From contig CBFGUW010000003.1 in NCBI GenBank assembly GCA_965652395.1, positions 104,569-168,568 on the forward strand: a stretch of DNA of 64,000 bases. The letters run 5' to 3'. Under the pieces are notes generated by a model. The model ran no database searches and was not told the DNA's origin. It saw nothing but the letters and a program-made list of their open reading frames with translations. This document shows, piece after piece, positions 25,913 to 34,900 of the stretch. The DNA is from Saccharospirillum sp965652395 (GTDB lineage Bacteria; Pseudomonadota; Gammaproteobacteria; Pseudomonadales; Natronospirillaceae). The position numbers and the translations under genes are program-made. Each line of letters begins with the position of its first letter. Position 1 is the stretch's first letter.

Positions 25913-25972
25913 CTGTCCCGGGATCAGCTTTTTACAAGGTCAGCGTTAACAAAATAACTAAGCACAAGGTAG

Positions 25973-26746
25973 ATGGGCGTGAAATTCACCTCCCTGGGGA
26001 GCGGCAGTAAAGGCAATGCCACGCTGATTCAGGCCGGCGAGACGCTGATTCTGGTCGATTGCGGCTTCGGGCTGAAAGAAACCGAAGCCCGGTTGAGCGC
26101 CAGAGGTGTTCGTGCCGACCAATTGAGTGCGATTCTGGTCACCCATGAACACGGTGATCACCTCAAGGGCGCGCCCATGTTGGCGCGACGTTATAATTTA
26201 CCGCTTTATACCACCCACGGCACTTCCCGCTCCTTTAAATCCCCTGTTCCCCATTTCAAAGCCATTAATGTACACCGCCGTTTCAGTATCGGTGAGTTGG
26301 ATATTGAACCGGTCACCGTTCCGCACGACGCCCGAGAACCCAGTCAGTTCGTATTCCACCATAATGGCTTTCAATTGGGATTGCTGACCGACCTCGGCAG
26401 CATCACCCCGTTGGTGACCCGAGCCTACCGGGACTGTCAGGCGCTGTTGCTGGAGTGCAATCACGATCCGCAAATGCTGGCCGACGGCCCCTATCCGCCC
26501 AGCCTGAAGAGACGGGTTGGCGGCGACTGGGGTCATCTGAGCAACCAGCAGGCGGCCCGTTTGCTGGCCGAGGTGAATAAAGCGCGACTGCAGCATTTGA
26601 TGATTTCGCACATCAGTGAACACAACAATCACCCCGATCTGGCCATGGCCGCATTGATGCCCGTGCTGGACGGAGCCGCGCAGACCAAAGTCCATACGCT
26701 TTCCCAGGACGACGGCTGCCAATGGATTACATTGCAACATGCCTAA
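25973..26746 (+). CDS. MBL-fold metal-dependent hydrolase, YycJ/WalJ-like
   Basis: 257 residues beginning MGVKFTSLGSGSKGNATLI, with the metallo-beta-lactamase metal motif THEHGDHLKG near residue 58 and the later SHISEHNNHPD segment. The family includes YycJ-type proteins proposed to act as 5' DNA exonucleases. It lies 61 bases after bamC and 15 bases before purC, as in pseudomonads. A GTG at 25979 is a possible alternative start. Substrate not established. Confidence 0.85.
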   Translation: MGVKFTSLGSGSKGNATLIQAGETLILVDCGFGLKETEARLSARGVRADQLSAILVTHEHGDHLKGAPMLARRYNLPLYTTHGTSRSFKSPVPHFKAINVHRRFSIGELDIEPVTVPHDAREPSQFVFHHNGFQLGLLTDLGSITPLVTRAYRDCQALLLECNHDPQMLADGPYPPSLKRRVGGDWGHLSNQQAARLLAEVNKARLQHLMISHISEHNNHPDLAMAALMPVLDGAAQTKVHTLSQDDGCQWITLQHA

Positions 26747-26761
26747 CGTGAGGCCCAACCG

Positions 26762-27475
26762 ATGAACAAGACAGGCGAGCTCTACGCCGGTAAGGCAAAA
26801 ACCGTATACACCACGGACGACCCCGATCTCCTGGTGCTTGAATTCCGGAACGATACCTCGGCATTCGACGGTCAGAAAGTTGAACAGCTCGAACGCAAGG
26901 GTCAGGTCAACAACCAATTCAATGCGTTCATCATGAAGGCACTGCAGGAAGCGGGCATTGCCACCCACTTCGTGGACCAGCTGTCAAAAACCGAAAGCCT
27001 GGTTCGCAACCTGAAGATGATTCCCGTTGAATGTGTGGTACGCAACCGCGCCGCTGGCAGCCTTTGCCGTCGTCTGGGCATCGAAGAAGGCAAAGAGCTG
27101 AACCCGCCGGTATTTGAGTTCTTCTTGAAGAACGACGCCCTGCACGACCCGATGATCAACGACTCCCACATCGAGACCTTTGGCTGGGCCACGGCGGAAG
27201 ACGTTGCGCAAATGAAAGCATTAACCCTACAAGTTAATGACGTTTTAACTAAATTGTTCGCCGCCGGAGACTTGATACTGGTCGACTACAAGCTCGAGTT
27301 TGGCCGCTTCAAGGACCAGATCGTTCTGGGCGATGAATTCTCCCCGGACGGCTGTCGCCTCTGGGATGCCAAGACACTGGAAAAAATGGATAAAGATCGC
27401 TTCCGCCAGAATCTCGGCAACGTGATCGAAAGTTATGAAGCCGTTGGTCAACGCATCGGCATCCAGTTCGACTGA
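26762..27475 (+). CDS. purC: SAICAR synthetase
   Basis: 237 residues beginning MNKTGELYAGKAKTVYTTDDP, the standard N-terminus. The conserved segments VVRNRAAGSLCRRLG, INDSHIETFGWA and LVDYKLEFGRF...DEFSPDGCRLWD are present. PurC ligates aspartate to CAIR in purine synthesis. Full length. The bamC-MBL-purC order is conserved in related species. Confidence 0.97.
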   Translation: MNKTGELYAGKAKTVYTTDDPDLLVLEFRNDTSAFDGQKVEQLERKGQVNNQFNAFIMKALQEAGIATHFVDQLSKTESLVRNLKMIPVECVVRNRAAGSLCRRLGIEEGKELNPPVFEFFLKNDALHDPMINDSHIETFGWATAEDVAQMKALTLQVNDVLTKLFAAGDLILVDYKLEFGRFKDQIVLGDEFSPDGCRLWDAKTLEKMDKDRFRQNLGNVIESYEAVGQRIGIQFD

Positions 27476-27534
27476 AGCCTGCTACACTCGAAACCGTTGT
27501 TGTGATTCATTCGAAGAAAAAAGGGGGAACACCC

Positions 27535-28362
27535 ATGAAGTTTTGGATAGCGGCTACGGCCGTGGCGCTTGCCGCACCTGTTGCATCTGCCAAGGTTCTG
27601 ATCGATATCGACGGCGCGGTGGGTTACAACTTTAACAGTCTTAATACCGGCTCCTTGATGGATGGCGCCGTCGATCTGACCGGGGAGGATATCTCCTCAT
27701 CCGAAGTCGGCTTGAATCAAGAAGCACAGAATGGTCTTTATACTTGGGCGAAGATATCCGTGCCTATTTTCCCGGATGTCGGCCTGAAATACGAAAATCT
27801 GGTCAGCTCCGGTACCAACAGCGGTACGTTCACCGAGAATATTTACGGCGAAGATTACACTGTATCCGGTGAGTTCGACTCCGAACTGGATCTGAGTTAT
27901 CTGGATCTTTCATTGACCTATGGCATTCCGCTGCCCATGGCATCCTTTGATTTTGGTTTGAACTTCCGATCTCTACAGGGTGGCTTTGAGCTGAAGGGGT
28001 TTGTGAATGGTGAAGAGCAAACGGTTTCAGCACCCTTCCAAACGTCCAGCGGTGCTCCTTTGATTCTGCCAATGGGGTATCTGGCTGCATCATTCAGCCC
28101 GCCAATTCCCGCCGCCGATCTGACGTTCAGTGGCGAGTTGAAGACGTTACCGTTGGGCGATTCCAACCTGACCGATTGGAACATCAAAGGCACCTGGTAT
28201 GCACCGTTGCCGACGAATCTGTTGGTTAAGTTGGGCCTGGAAGCAGGCTACCGCAACTACAGCGTCAAGATTGGTGACCGCACAATGGGTGTTGATACTT
28301 CCGAATACCTGTCGGATGTGAATTTCTCCGGTTTCTTCGCCGGTGCGGCTTTGCATTTCTGA
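27535..28362 (+). CDS. Outer-membrane beta-barrel protein (TIGR04219-like)
   Basis: 275 residues from MKFWIAATAVALA, preceded by AAGGGGGAA, with a signal peptide cut after VASA (about 18). The mature part is Gly-rich with alternating aromatic and polar residues and ends in F (GAALHF), the usual barrel ending. The segment ISVPIFPDVGLKYENL matches my memory of the TIGR04219 family. Function unknown. A bidirectional terminator separates it from the tetR gene. Confidence 0.8.
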   Translation: MKFWIAATAVALAAPVASAKVLIDIDGAVGYNFNSLNTGSLMDGAVDLTGEDISSSEVGLNQEAQNGLYTWAKISVPIFPDVGLKYENLVSSGTNSGTFTENIYGEDYTVSGEFDSELDLSYLDLSLTYGIPLPMASFDFGLNFRSLQGGFELKGFVNGEEQTVSAPFQTSSGAPLILPMGYLAASFSPPIPAADLTFSGELKTLPLGDSNLTDWNIKGTWYAPLPTNLLVKLGLEAGYRNYSVKIGDRTMGVDTSEYLSDVNFSGFFAGAALHF

Positions 28363-28380
28363 TCGATTTTCGCAGTTAAT

Positions 28381-28410
28381 AAAAAAGGCTCCTTATCCGG
28401 AGCCTTTTTT
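28381..28410. terminator. Bidirectional intrinsic terminator
   Basis: AAAAAAGGCTCC and GGAGCCTTTTTT pair around TTATCC. A-run and T-run flanks let it serve both the outer-membrane protein gene (+) and the tetR gene (-). Confidence 0.9.
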
Positions 28411-28430
28411 ATTTATGTCGGATGCCTGAC

Positions 28431-29051
28431 TCAATCCAGCCGCCATATCCGTTCCAATGCCCACCTCAGTTCCTCATCGAAATCCCTTCGCAGCGGTAAA
28501 AAATCCGGATTCGACCGCTCGCCTTCCAACGCCTTGGGCCATTGCACCAATTGCCAAATACCCACCATCGACGCATGGCTGTGTAACAGTGCCCGGTTAC
28601 CCATACCGGTCGGTAAATTGAAGGTACGCTCCAGCGCATCGCCCGCCATAACCAGTGCCTGGGCCAGGTCTCGTTTGAAGGCCATCAGGGTTTCGACGTC
28701 GAGATTTTGCTCCAGCACGCTCTGCAGCAACGCCGAAAGCGGCAGGAAGCTCGGCTCCGCCTCGACGAATGCTATCAGCCGGTCGCTCAACTGACCGGCC
28801 AGATCATTCCCTCCATCCAAGGCTGTCACTCGTTCCAGCAGCGTATGGAACTGATGCCCCAGCAGCGCCAGGAAGATCGATTCCTTGGTTTTGAAATACA
28901 AATAGACGGTACCTTTGGCCACCCCGGCGGCCTGGGCGACCTCGGCTGCGGAGGGCAGCCGGTGGCCATTGGTCATGAAGCAGTGGGCGGCGGCGGCCAG
29001 CAAGGCGTCGCGTCGGGCGGCTTTCTGTTCAGGAGCTCGGGCTCGTTTCAT
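28431..29051 (-). CDS. TetR-family regulator
   Basis: 206 residues. The N-terminal HTH spans about residues 15-60, with AAAHCFMTNGHRLPSAAEVAQAAGVAKGTVYLYFKTKESIF. The C-terminal ligand domain is variable. It lies 42 bases downstream of the SDR gene on the same strand and is probably co-transcribed with it. Palindromes upstream of the SDR gene (29908-29955) are the natural operator candidates, which suggests autoregulation. Inducer unknown. Confidence 0.9.
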   Translation of the reverse strand: MKRARAPEQKAARRDALLAAAAHCFMTNGHRLPSAAEVAQAAGVAKGTVYLYFKTKESIFLALLGHQFHTLLERVTALDGGNDLAGQLSDRLIAFVEAEPSFLPLSALLQSVLEQNLDVETLMAFKRDLAQALVMAGDALERTFNLPTGMGNRALLHSHASMVGIWQLVQWPKALEGERSNPDFLPLRRDFDEELRWALERIWRLD

Positions 29052-29093
29052 AACGACTCTATAACATGATCGAGCGGAAATTGTGCCTGATGC

Positions 29094-29888
29094 TCAGTGA
29101 TTTCTCATCAACTGATAAGCAACCGAGGTTTGCAATCGACGCGGCATGATCCGCAACGATTGCGCCATCAACTTGTTCAACACCCCTGGAATGACGCTCG
29201 GCGTATTGCGCGCCAGCGCTTTCAGACCCCGTTTTGCGACCGGTCGGCTCGGCATCATGAACAGGCGCTGGTACAGCGTCGGTTTCTGCCCGGCCACATC
29301 CAGAAATTCCGTGCGGGTGATCCCCGGTGAAAGCACGCTGACATGCACACCGGTGCCTTTCAGTTCCCGATTCAGCGCCTCGCCGAAATGCAGTACATAA
29401 CTTTTCGCAGCTGCATAGGCCGCATAGGCCGGGGTGGGCTGGTAACCGCCGATGGAAGCGACCTGCAGGATGTACCCACGCCCTTTACGTGTCATCGCTG
29501 GCAACACCAGGTGCGTCAGGTGGGTGATGGCTGCTATGTCCAGATCCAGCATGGTCTGTAGCTGGCTCCAGGGCTGCTCCGCGAAGAATCCGAACAAACC
29601 GAAACCGGCGTTGTTGATCAAAATGTCCGGTGCCTGTCCGGCGGACGAGAGTTCCTCCACCAGTTGTTCGCGGAACGCCGCTTGCGACAGGTCGCCGGGC
29701 CGGACCACCACCTCTACCCCGTAGCGCTTCCGCAAATCCGACGCCAGCGATTCAAGCGCACTCTCGCGCCTCGCGGTCAGTACCAGGTTTGCGCCCTGGG
29801 CGGCGAGTAACTCCGCGTAATCCTTCCCCATGCCACTGCTGGCGCCGGTAACCAAAGCCCAAAGGCCGTTGAAGTTTGATTGGGTCAT
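29094..29888 (-). CDS. Short-chain dehydrogenase/reductase
   Basis: 264 residues with the cofactor loop TGASSGMGKDYAE (TGxxxGxG, about 14-26), NNAG near residue 92, and the catalytic Tyr-Lys in YAAYAAAKSYVL (about 155-166) with a Ser about 13 residues earlier. The C-terminal part is basic, as in the YqjQ/DltE-like SDRs that act on lipids. Substrate unknown. It is the promoter-proximal gene of an SDR-tetR pair controlled from the palindromes just upstream. Confidence 0.88.
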   Translation of the reverse strand: MTQSNFNGLWALVTGASSGMGKDYAELLAAQGANLVLTARRESALESLASDLRKRYGVEVVVRPGDLSQAAFREQLVEELSSAGQAPDILINNAGFGLFGFFAEQPWSQLQTMLDLDIAAITHLTHLVLPAMTRKGRGYILQVASIGGYQPTPAYAAYAAAKSYVLHFGEALNRELKGTGVHVSVLSPGITRTEFLDVAGQKPTLYQRLFMMPSRPVAKRGLKALARNTPSVIPGVLNKLMAQSLRIMPRRLQTSVAYQLMRNH

Positions 29889-29907
29889 GATGGTATCCTC
29901 ACTTAAA

Positions 29908-29920
29908 TGACTGATGGTCA
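29908..29920. promoter_or_regulatory. TetR operator candidate, distal half
   Basis: TGACTGATGGTCA is an imperfect copy of the better palindrome 32 bases away (about three helical turns), about 20 bases before the SDR start. Two sites on the same DNA face fit binding by two TetR dimers. Confidence 0.5.
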
Positions 29921-29936
29921 GTTATTTTCGAAATAT

Positions 29937-29955
29937 AAATGACCAGTGGTCATTT
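29937..29955. promoter_or_regulatory. TetR operator candidate, perfect palindrome
   Basis: AAATGACCAGTGGTCATTT is a perfect 19-base palindrome centred on one G. TGACCA-type inverted repeats are typical TetR/AcrR operators. It lies about 50 bases upstream of the SDR-tetR pair. Confidence 0.7.
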
Positions 29956-30160
29956 ATGAAGAGGAAAAGTGTAACCATTGGTAAATGAGAGGTGGGATGG
30001 CAGGAACCGCAGGGTGGAAAAGGCCAAAAGGCAAGGTCGGCTATGGGGGGGTTTCTTTATCAGTGGTTTTGAAATGAACGGATTTTGTTTCAACGGCAGG
30101 TGTCGCTGTCGCTCTTCTGCCCTACACTCTGAGAAAATTTCCGAGTGCCAAGGAGACCGC

Positions 30161-31588
30161 ATGCAACCGGTATTGAGCGTCGAACGAGTCAAAGCCGTCG
30201 AACAGGACTGGGCCGACCAAAACGGCGGCTCCACCTGGCCTCTGATGACCCGTGCCGGCAGCGCGATCGCCGCACTGGCCCGCCAGCGCTGGCCAGCTTT
30301 GCGTTATGTCTGGATTCTGGCGGGGCGGGGCAACAATGGCGGTGACGGATACATCGCCGCCAGTCGGTTAAAGGCGCTGGGCGTTTCGGTGACCGTGATC
30401 GCCCCTTCAGGAGAACCCAAAAGCGGGACGGACGCCTACCGGGCATGGCAGGAATTCGCGGACCAGGGAGGCACCCTCGAAAAAACATTGCCTTTTGAAA
30501 CACCGGATTTGGTGATAGACGCCATCATCGGTACCGGGCATCAGGGCGAGCTGAAGGCTGAGCTCGCCAGCCTGTTTGATCAGGTACGGGCGCGTCAGGC
30601 ACCGGTACTCGCCGTGGATTTGCCTTCCGGCCTGAACGCCGCGAATGGCCATGCGGACCCCTCGCTACTACCCGCTGCGGTCACGCTCAGTTTTATCAGT
30701 TACAAACCCGGCCAGTTGACAGGGGATGGCCCCTCGGTTTGCGGAGACATCCAGCTCGAGACGCTGAATGTGTCACTGCCTGACGACCAACCCTGGTCCG
30801 ACGGTTACGCCGCCTATCAGGACCAGCCGCCCACTTGGCCGGAACGGCCCGGCAATGCCCATAAAGGCCATTTTGGTACCGTTCGCGTGATTGGCGGGGC
30901 TCCCGGAATGGGGGGCGCCGGGCTGTTGGCAGCGCGTTCGGCCTTGGCGGCCGGTGCCGGGAAGGTGTTTTGGCATACCGGACAGGATCAGGCGCAAAGC
31001 GCTTTGGTGGCCCAGCCTGAATTGATGACAACCGCCCTCAATCCTGACCTTGAGTTGGATTCATCCTGTTACGTCCTCGGCCCTGGTCTTGGAAGCGACG
31101 ATACCGCTCTGCGCCTATACCAGCGACTGCTAGGCAGTACGGACATCCGCGGCGTGCTGGACGCCGATGGCCTGACCTGGTTGGCTGCCAACCCCAAGCC
31201 GGTTCCTGGCTGGGTGCTGACACCGCACCCCGGCGAAGCGGCGCGGTTATTGAACACCGATACCCGGGGTATTCAGGATGATCGTTGCAGTGCCGTCCTG
31301 GAACTGAGTGACCGTTACCAAACCACCGTGGTGTTGAAGGGGGCGGGGAGCCTGATCGCTCATCAAGGGTGTTTGGTGTTCAGTCACCCCGGCTCACCCG
31401 CCATGGCCACACCGGGTATGGGAGATACCCTGGCCGGACTGATAGCCGGTTTGATGGCGCAAGGTTTTTCGGCGGAAAAAGCAACTGAATGCGGTGTCTG
31501 GTGGCACGCCAAGCTGGGCGCCCAGCTAGCGACTCAGTATCGGGTGGTACTGGCGACGGACCTGATCGAGGCGATACGGCGCATATAG
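30161..31588 (+). CDS. nnr: Bifunctional NAD(P)HX epimerase/dehydratase
   Basis: 475 residues from MQPVLSVERVKA, with AAGGAGA at the right distance; an ORF extension to 29978 is not supported. The N-terminal epimerase half (about 1-210) has WILAGRGNNGGDGYIAASRL. The C-terminal ADP-dependent dehydratase half has DADGLTWLA, TPHPGEAARLL and the nucleotide site ATPGMGDTLAGLIAGLMAQG. It repairs hydrated NADH/NADPH. Gammaproteobacteria often place this gene upstream of tsaE; that is not the case here. Confidence 0.94.
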   Translation: MQPVLSVERVKAVEQDWADQNGGSTWPLMTRAGSAIAALARQRWPALRYVWILAGRGNNGGDGYIAASRLKALGVSVTVIAPSGEPKSGTDAYRAWQEFADQGGTLEKTLPFETPDLVIDAIIGTGHQGELKAELASLFDQVRARQAPVLAVDLPSGLNAANGHADPSLLPAAVTLSFISYKPGQLTGDGPSVCGDIQLETLNVSLPDDQPWSDGYAAYQDQPPTWPERPGNAHKGHFGTVRVIGGAPGMGGAGLLAARSALAAGAGKVFWHTGQDQAQSALVAQPELMTTALNPDLELDSSCYVLGPGLGSDDTALRLYQRLLGSTDIRGVLDADGLTWLAANPKPVPGWVLTPHPGEAARLLNTDTRGIQDDRCSAVLELSDRYQTTVVLKGAGSLIAHQGCLVFSHPGSPAMATPGMGDTLAGLIAGLMAQGFSAEKATECGVWWHAKLGAQLATQYRVVLATDLIEAIRRI

Positions 31589-31608
31589 GCGATTGGTGTG
31601 GTAGTCGG

Positions 31609-33009
31609 TTAGGGCTCGATGCTCCAGGTGCCGCCGAACACATCCTCGCAATGTCCGGCTTTCAAAGCCCGTTGCTCGTCCAGAGTCTGGCCGGTGTTCC
31701 GCAGCGGGTTTTCATAGTGAAACACCCGAATCTCATTCAATACCACCGTGCAGACCCCCAAAAATCGCCCACCATGTTGCTGAATCGGCGAGCAGGGCGC
31801 TGGAGAACGAATGGTCTGAGTCGACCCGCTCACGGTTGCTTCGCATTGGCCCAGTGCGCCGCCATCCAGTGTTTCCTCGCAGATATTCTGACTGTTGGCC
31901 GTCATCTGGGTCGTCTGGCAGCTGCCGTCGGCACCGAAAGTCGGGTCAGCGATCACATTGTTGGCCTGTGCTTCCACGACCAGGCCGGTGGTGGCTTGGT
32001 TGCCGTCGGCGTCGGTCACGGTGATCACCCAATGGTGTGGTCCGGCCAGGGTGAGGGTGGCATTGCCGACGGCCGAGGTGACAGTCTGGACAGTACCATT
32101 GGGATCGGTCAGCTCATGCAGATAGGTCAGCGCACCAGGAACCAGAGAGTAACTGGCTGAGGCATCAACCTGAATATCCTCTGGAACAACAACCTCACTG
32201 CCGGGTGACAACCGATAGCTGATTTCCACCGGATTGGCGGTATCCAGTGTGGCTGGCTCCAGCATCAGGGCGGCTTCGAGTTGACCGGCATCCAGGGGCA
32301 GCACGGTTATATTGGGTTCGAACAGGCTGGCATGGGACAGGCGCCCCAGCTCAAAACCGTCATTATCGGTAAGGCCAATGCTGGTGTCGTCCACATCAAG
32401 ATGCAGGTGATCGAAGAGGTTATCGAGCCAGTCCAGCTCCGGGTCCGCCAGATATGGGTCGGTAAAGGGCTGGCGCTCGGTGTGCCATTCATCCCCCACC
32501 CATTGCTGCAGTCGCTCAAGCACCCGCGCCTGAATCGTGGGCGTAAATCCCGCAGTCAGGGCGGTTTCACAGGAAGGGGTTGTCATGCAGTCCGCCAGGG
32601 GTTGGCTTCGGTCGTATCGGCTCCAGGCATCCAGAATGGCGTTGGTCAAAGGGTTCAGGTTAACCAGACTGGCGGTCTGCCCCTCTTGAAAGCGATACAG
32701 GCTGGTCAATTCGGTTTCGCTGCCGTTCGGATTCGGAACGCTGGCTGTGAGCAGGGCGGTTTGCTCGAATTCCCCGGTCAGGCGGTAATCCCCCTCGCCG
32801 TTGGCCCGGGTACAGTCGGTATCCAGGCACACTTCCGCCCATTGGCCGGGCCGACCCAGGGCAACCGTTCCGGCAATCCGGTACTGGGTGGCCGTCTCGG
32901 TACCGTCTTCGGTACCGAAAGTGGTTTCTTCGGAATCTTGACCACTACAGCCCGACAGCACAGTGGAAAGCGCCAGGAAGACAGCGAACATCAGGTCTTT
33001 TGGGGTCAC
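31609..33009 (-). CDS. Uncharacterised lipoprotein, about 466 residues
   Basis: I do not recognise a named family. The GTG at 33009 follows AGGACG; a longer ORF to 33273 overlaps the divergent gene. The N-terminus MTPKDLMFAVFLALSTVLSGC ends in a lipobox (Cys about 21). The mature protein is acidic. Middle residues about 300-350 (SASYSLVPGALTYLHELTDPNG, then HHWVITVTDADGNQA) look like a PKD/cadherin-type beta-sandwich. Several Cys occur in the last 80 residues (SCQTTQ, CEETL, PCSP, CTVVLN, HCEDVFGGTW), suggesting disulfides and surface exposure. Divergent from the membrane protein at 33212. Confidence 0.75.
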   Translation of the reverse strand: MTPKDLMFAVFLALSTVLSGCSGQDSEETTFGTEDGTETATQYRIAGTVALGRPGQWAEVCLDTDCTRANGEGDYRLTGEFEQTALLTASVPNPNGSETELTSLYRFQEGQTASLVNLNPLTNAILDAWSRYDRSQPLADCMTTPSCETALTAGFTPTIQARVLERLQQWVGDEWHTERQPFTDPYLADPELDWLDNLFDHLHLDVDDTSIGLTDNDGFELGRLSHASLFEPNITVLPLDAGQLEAALMLEPATLDTANPVEISYRLSPGSEVVVPEDIQVDASASYSLVPGALTYLHELTDPNGTVQTVTSAVGNATLTLAGPHHWVITVTDADGNQATTGLVVEAQANNVIADPTFGADGSCQTTQMTANSQNICEETLDGGALGQCEATVSGSTQTIRSPAPCSPIQQHGGRFLGVCTVVLNEIRVFHYENPLRNTGQTLDEQRALKAGHCEDVFGGTWSIEP

Positions 33010-33211
33010 AAACGGCGTCCTGTGTGGTCGGTTGAAAAGGTGGCTCTTGTAGAGTGTATCGGAACGAACGCCGTTTCTCTTGAGCCCTCTGTGTCTTGCC
33101 ACTCGCATGAGTGGTGCTATTTCGGATACACTGCACTGCTCAAAAGATGACCAGCTCGAAGCCCGCGTGGAATGGCGGGCCGGGTATAACCGCAAAAGCA
33201 GTGAGAACGGA

Positions 33212-34684
33212 ATGAACGTAGCTGAGTTACCACTTTGGTCGATTTTCCTGTTGGCCGTGGCCGCTTTGGCCATTCTCTATATGGCGCGTCCTCTGGTGCA
33301 TCGCATTGTCGGCACCCTGGCGCGAATGATCGTGGCGCTGCTGCGTCAGAACGCCCGAGCCTTGCTAGCCCTGGCGGCTGCTCTGAAGACACGCAATCGT
33401 GAAGTATTGTTGGAGCTGGGCCAAAGCCGCCTGGAGCGCCGCCTGGAGCGGGATTTCCATCGCATGAGGGCCTTTGTCGAACGTGACCTCGCACATTTCC
33501 CGGACCTTCAGCACACCATAGACCGCCACATTCAAAAGCTGGAAGAAGACTACCATCGCACCGCCGAAACTCCGCCACCAGCCCCGGATTGGTTGGATGC
33601 CATCGAAGCCGTCGTCAAACTGCGGGAAACACAGAGCGGCAACCCGGTGGTCGCCAATGTATTGAAAGACCTGGAAACCAACCTTCACAAGCAGCATCGC
33701 CAATCCCTCGCTGACTACCGTAAAGGCATGACCCATCGCCACCGCCTGTTGCATGGCATGATGCCGCAATGGCGAAAACTGAACCACGCGCTGCAGCGGG
33801 TAGGGCAGGGGATTCGCAGTTTGACTGTACTGGCCGACGAAGTGGACAAACACATGCGCCAGTATCGCGATGTACAAAGCGGCTCCCAGCGGGCGGAAAG
33901 CGCGCTGCGCGTATCCACCCTCACGCACTTTCTGTTCTCATCACTGGCGTTGGCGGCCTGGTTAGCCATCGCCTGGCTGGGGTTTGAGTGGGTACGCCAG
34001 CCATTGGCGGAAAGCATGTCTGGAGCCACAGGCATCGGCGGGTTCGCCCTGGCGGATATCACCGCCGCGACTCTGGTTGTGCTGGAAGTTGCCATCGGCC
34101 TGGTGCTGCTGGAAGTGTTGCAGATCACCCGCTTTTTCGAAGGTTTTGTCACACTGGACCCAGGACGTCGCAAAATTGTGTTCTGGAGTGCGCTGCTGGT
34201 GCTCATCTTACTTGCCCTGTCTCAGAGTGGTTTGATTTACCTGCGCGAAGTAGTCAACCCCGGATCGACCCCGCTGGACAGGCTGATTGCCTACCCGGTA
34301 ATCGTGGTGGAAGCGCCTCTGCTGGACGAATGGCTCGTCATCGGAGCCCGCATGATGCTCGCCTTTATCCTCCCCTTCGCCCTGGTTTTTCTCGCCGTAC
34401 CCCTGGAGCGGTGGCTTGAAACCGTCCGGATACTGGCGGTCGTGGCCGTCATACAGCTGCTGCACTTATGCAGCCTGGCGCTCCGGTTTGTGGCAACCAC
34501 CACTCGGTATATCGCCCAACTGACCTTGGCCCTCTACGATTTGATCATCGCCGTACCGCTCTGGCTGGAGGCTCGTTTGGCCGCTCGAACCCAGCCTCCT
34601 ACCCGTGAAGAGACTACCCCTCAACCCGAGAGCCCGATCACACAGTTGAGCGCAAAGGGTGAAATGTCGGTCAATTCACAGTAA
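33212..34684 (+). CDS. Uncharacterised multipass membrane protein with a long coiled coil
   Basis: 490 residues; family not recognised. One membrane helix is at about 8-28 (WSIFLLAVAALAILYM). A basic, helical, coiled-coil region rich in Arg, Leu and Gln follows (about 40-235). A second set of about five helices lies from 240 to 445 (HFLFSSLALAAWLAIAWLGF; TLVVLEVAIGLVLLEVL; FWSALLVLILLALSQSGLIYL). The tail is Pro/Thr/Glu-rich. The layout recalls large mechanosensitive or scaffold proteins, but no diagnostic motif is present. It is divergent from the lipoprotein gene. Confidence 0.75.
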   Translation: MNVAELPLWSIFLLAVAALAILYMARPLVHRIVGTLARMIVALLRQNARALLALAAALKTRNREVLLELGQSRLERRLERDFHRMRAFVERDLAHFPDLQHTIDRHIQKLEEDYHRTAETPPPAPDWLDAIEAVVKLRETQSGNPVVANVLKDLETNLHKQHRQSLADYRKGMTHRHRLLHGMMPQWRKLNHALQRVGQGIRSLTVLADEVDKHMRQYRDVQSGSQRAESALRVSTLTHFLFSSLALAAWLAIAWLGFEWVRQPLAESMSGATGIGGFALADITAATLVVLEVAIGLVLLEVLQITRFFEGFVTLDPGRRKIVFWSALLVLILLALSQSGLIYLREVVNPGSTPLDRLIAYPVIVVEAPLLDEWLVIGARMMLAFILPFALVFLAVPLERWLETVRILAVVAVIQLLHLCSLALRFVATTTRYIAQLTLALYDLIIAVPLWLEARLAARTQPPTREETTPQPESPITQLSAKGEMSVNSQ

Positions 34685-34900
34685 ACCAACTAGAGTCCCG
34701 AACGCTCATCGGGTTACACTCCGTCACCACTTTCGGTAAAGCGTTCCGGGGGCCGGTTCGGGCCTCCAAGAAGCGATTGAACAGCACCGGAAGCTGTCTT
34801 TTCGTGGGAGTGACCGGGCATGTCATTATGTTCTCTGGTCACTACCCGTAAATTCTCGGAGGTCGACTCTGAACCCGACCTTCGCGACTGGGAAATCACT

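Noticed and set aside
31489..33150. Plus-strand ORFs opposite the lipoprotein gene
   Set aside because: The lipoprotein frame has a signal peptide and lipobox; the opposite frames lack any motif.
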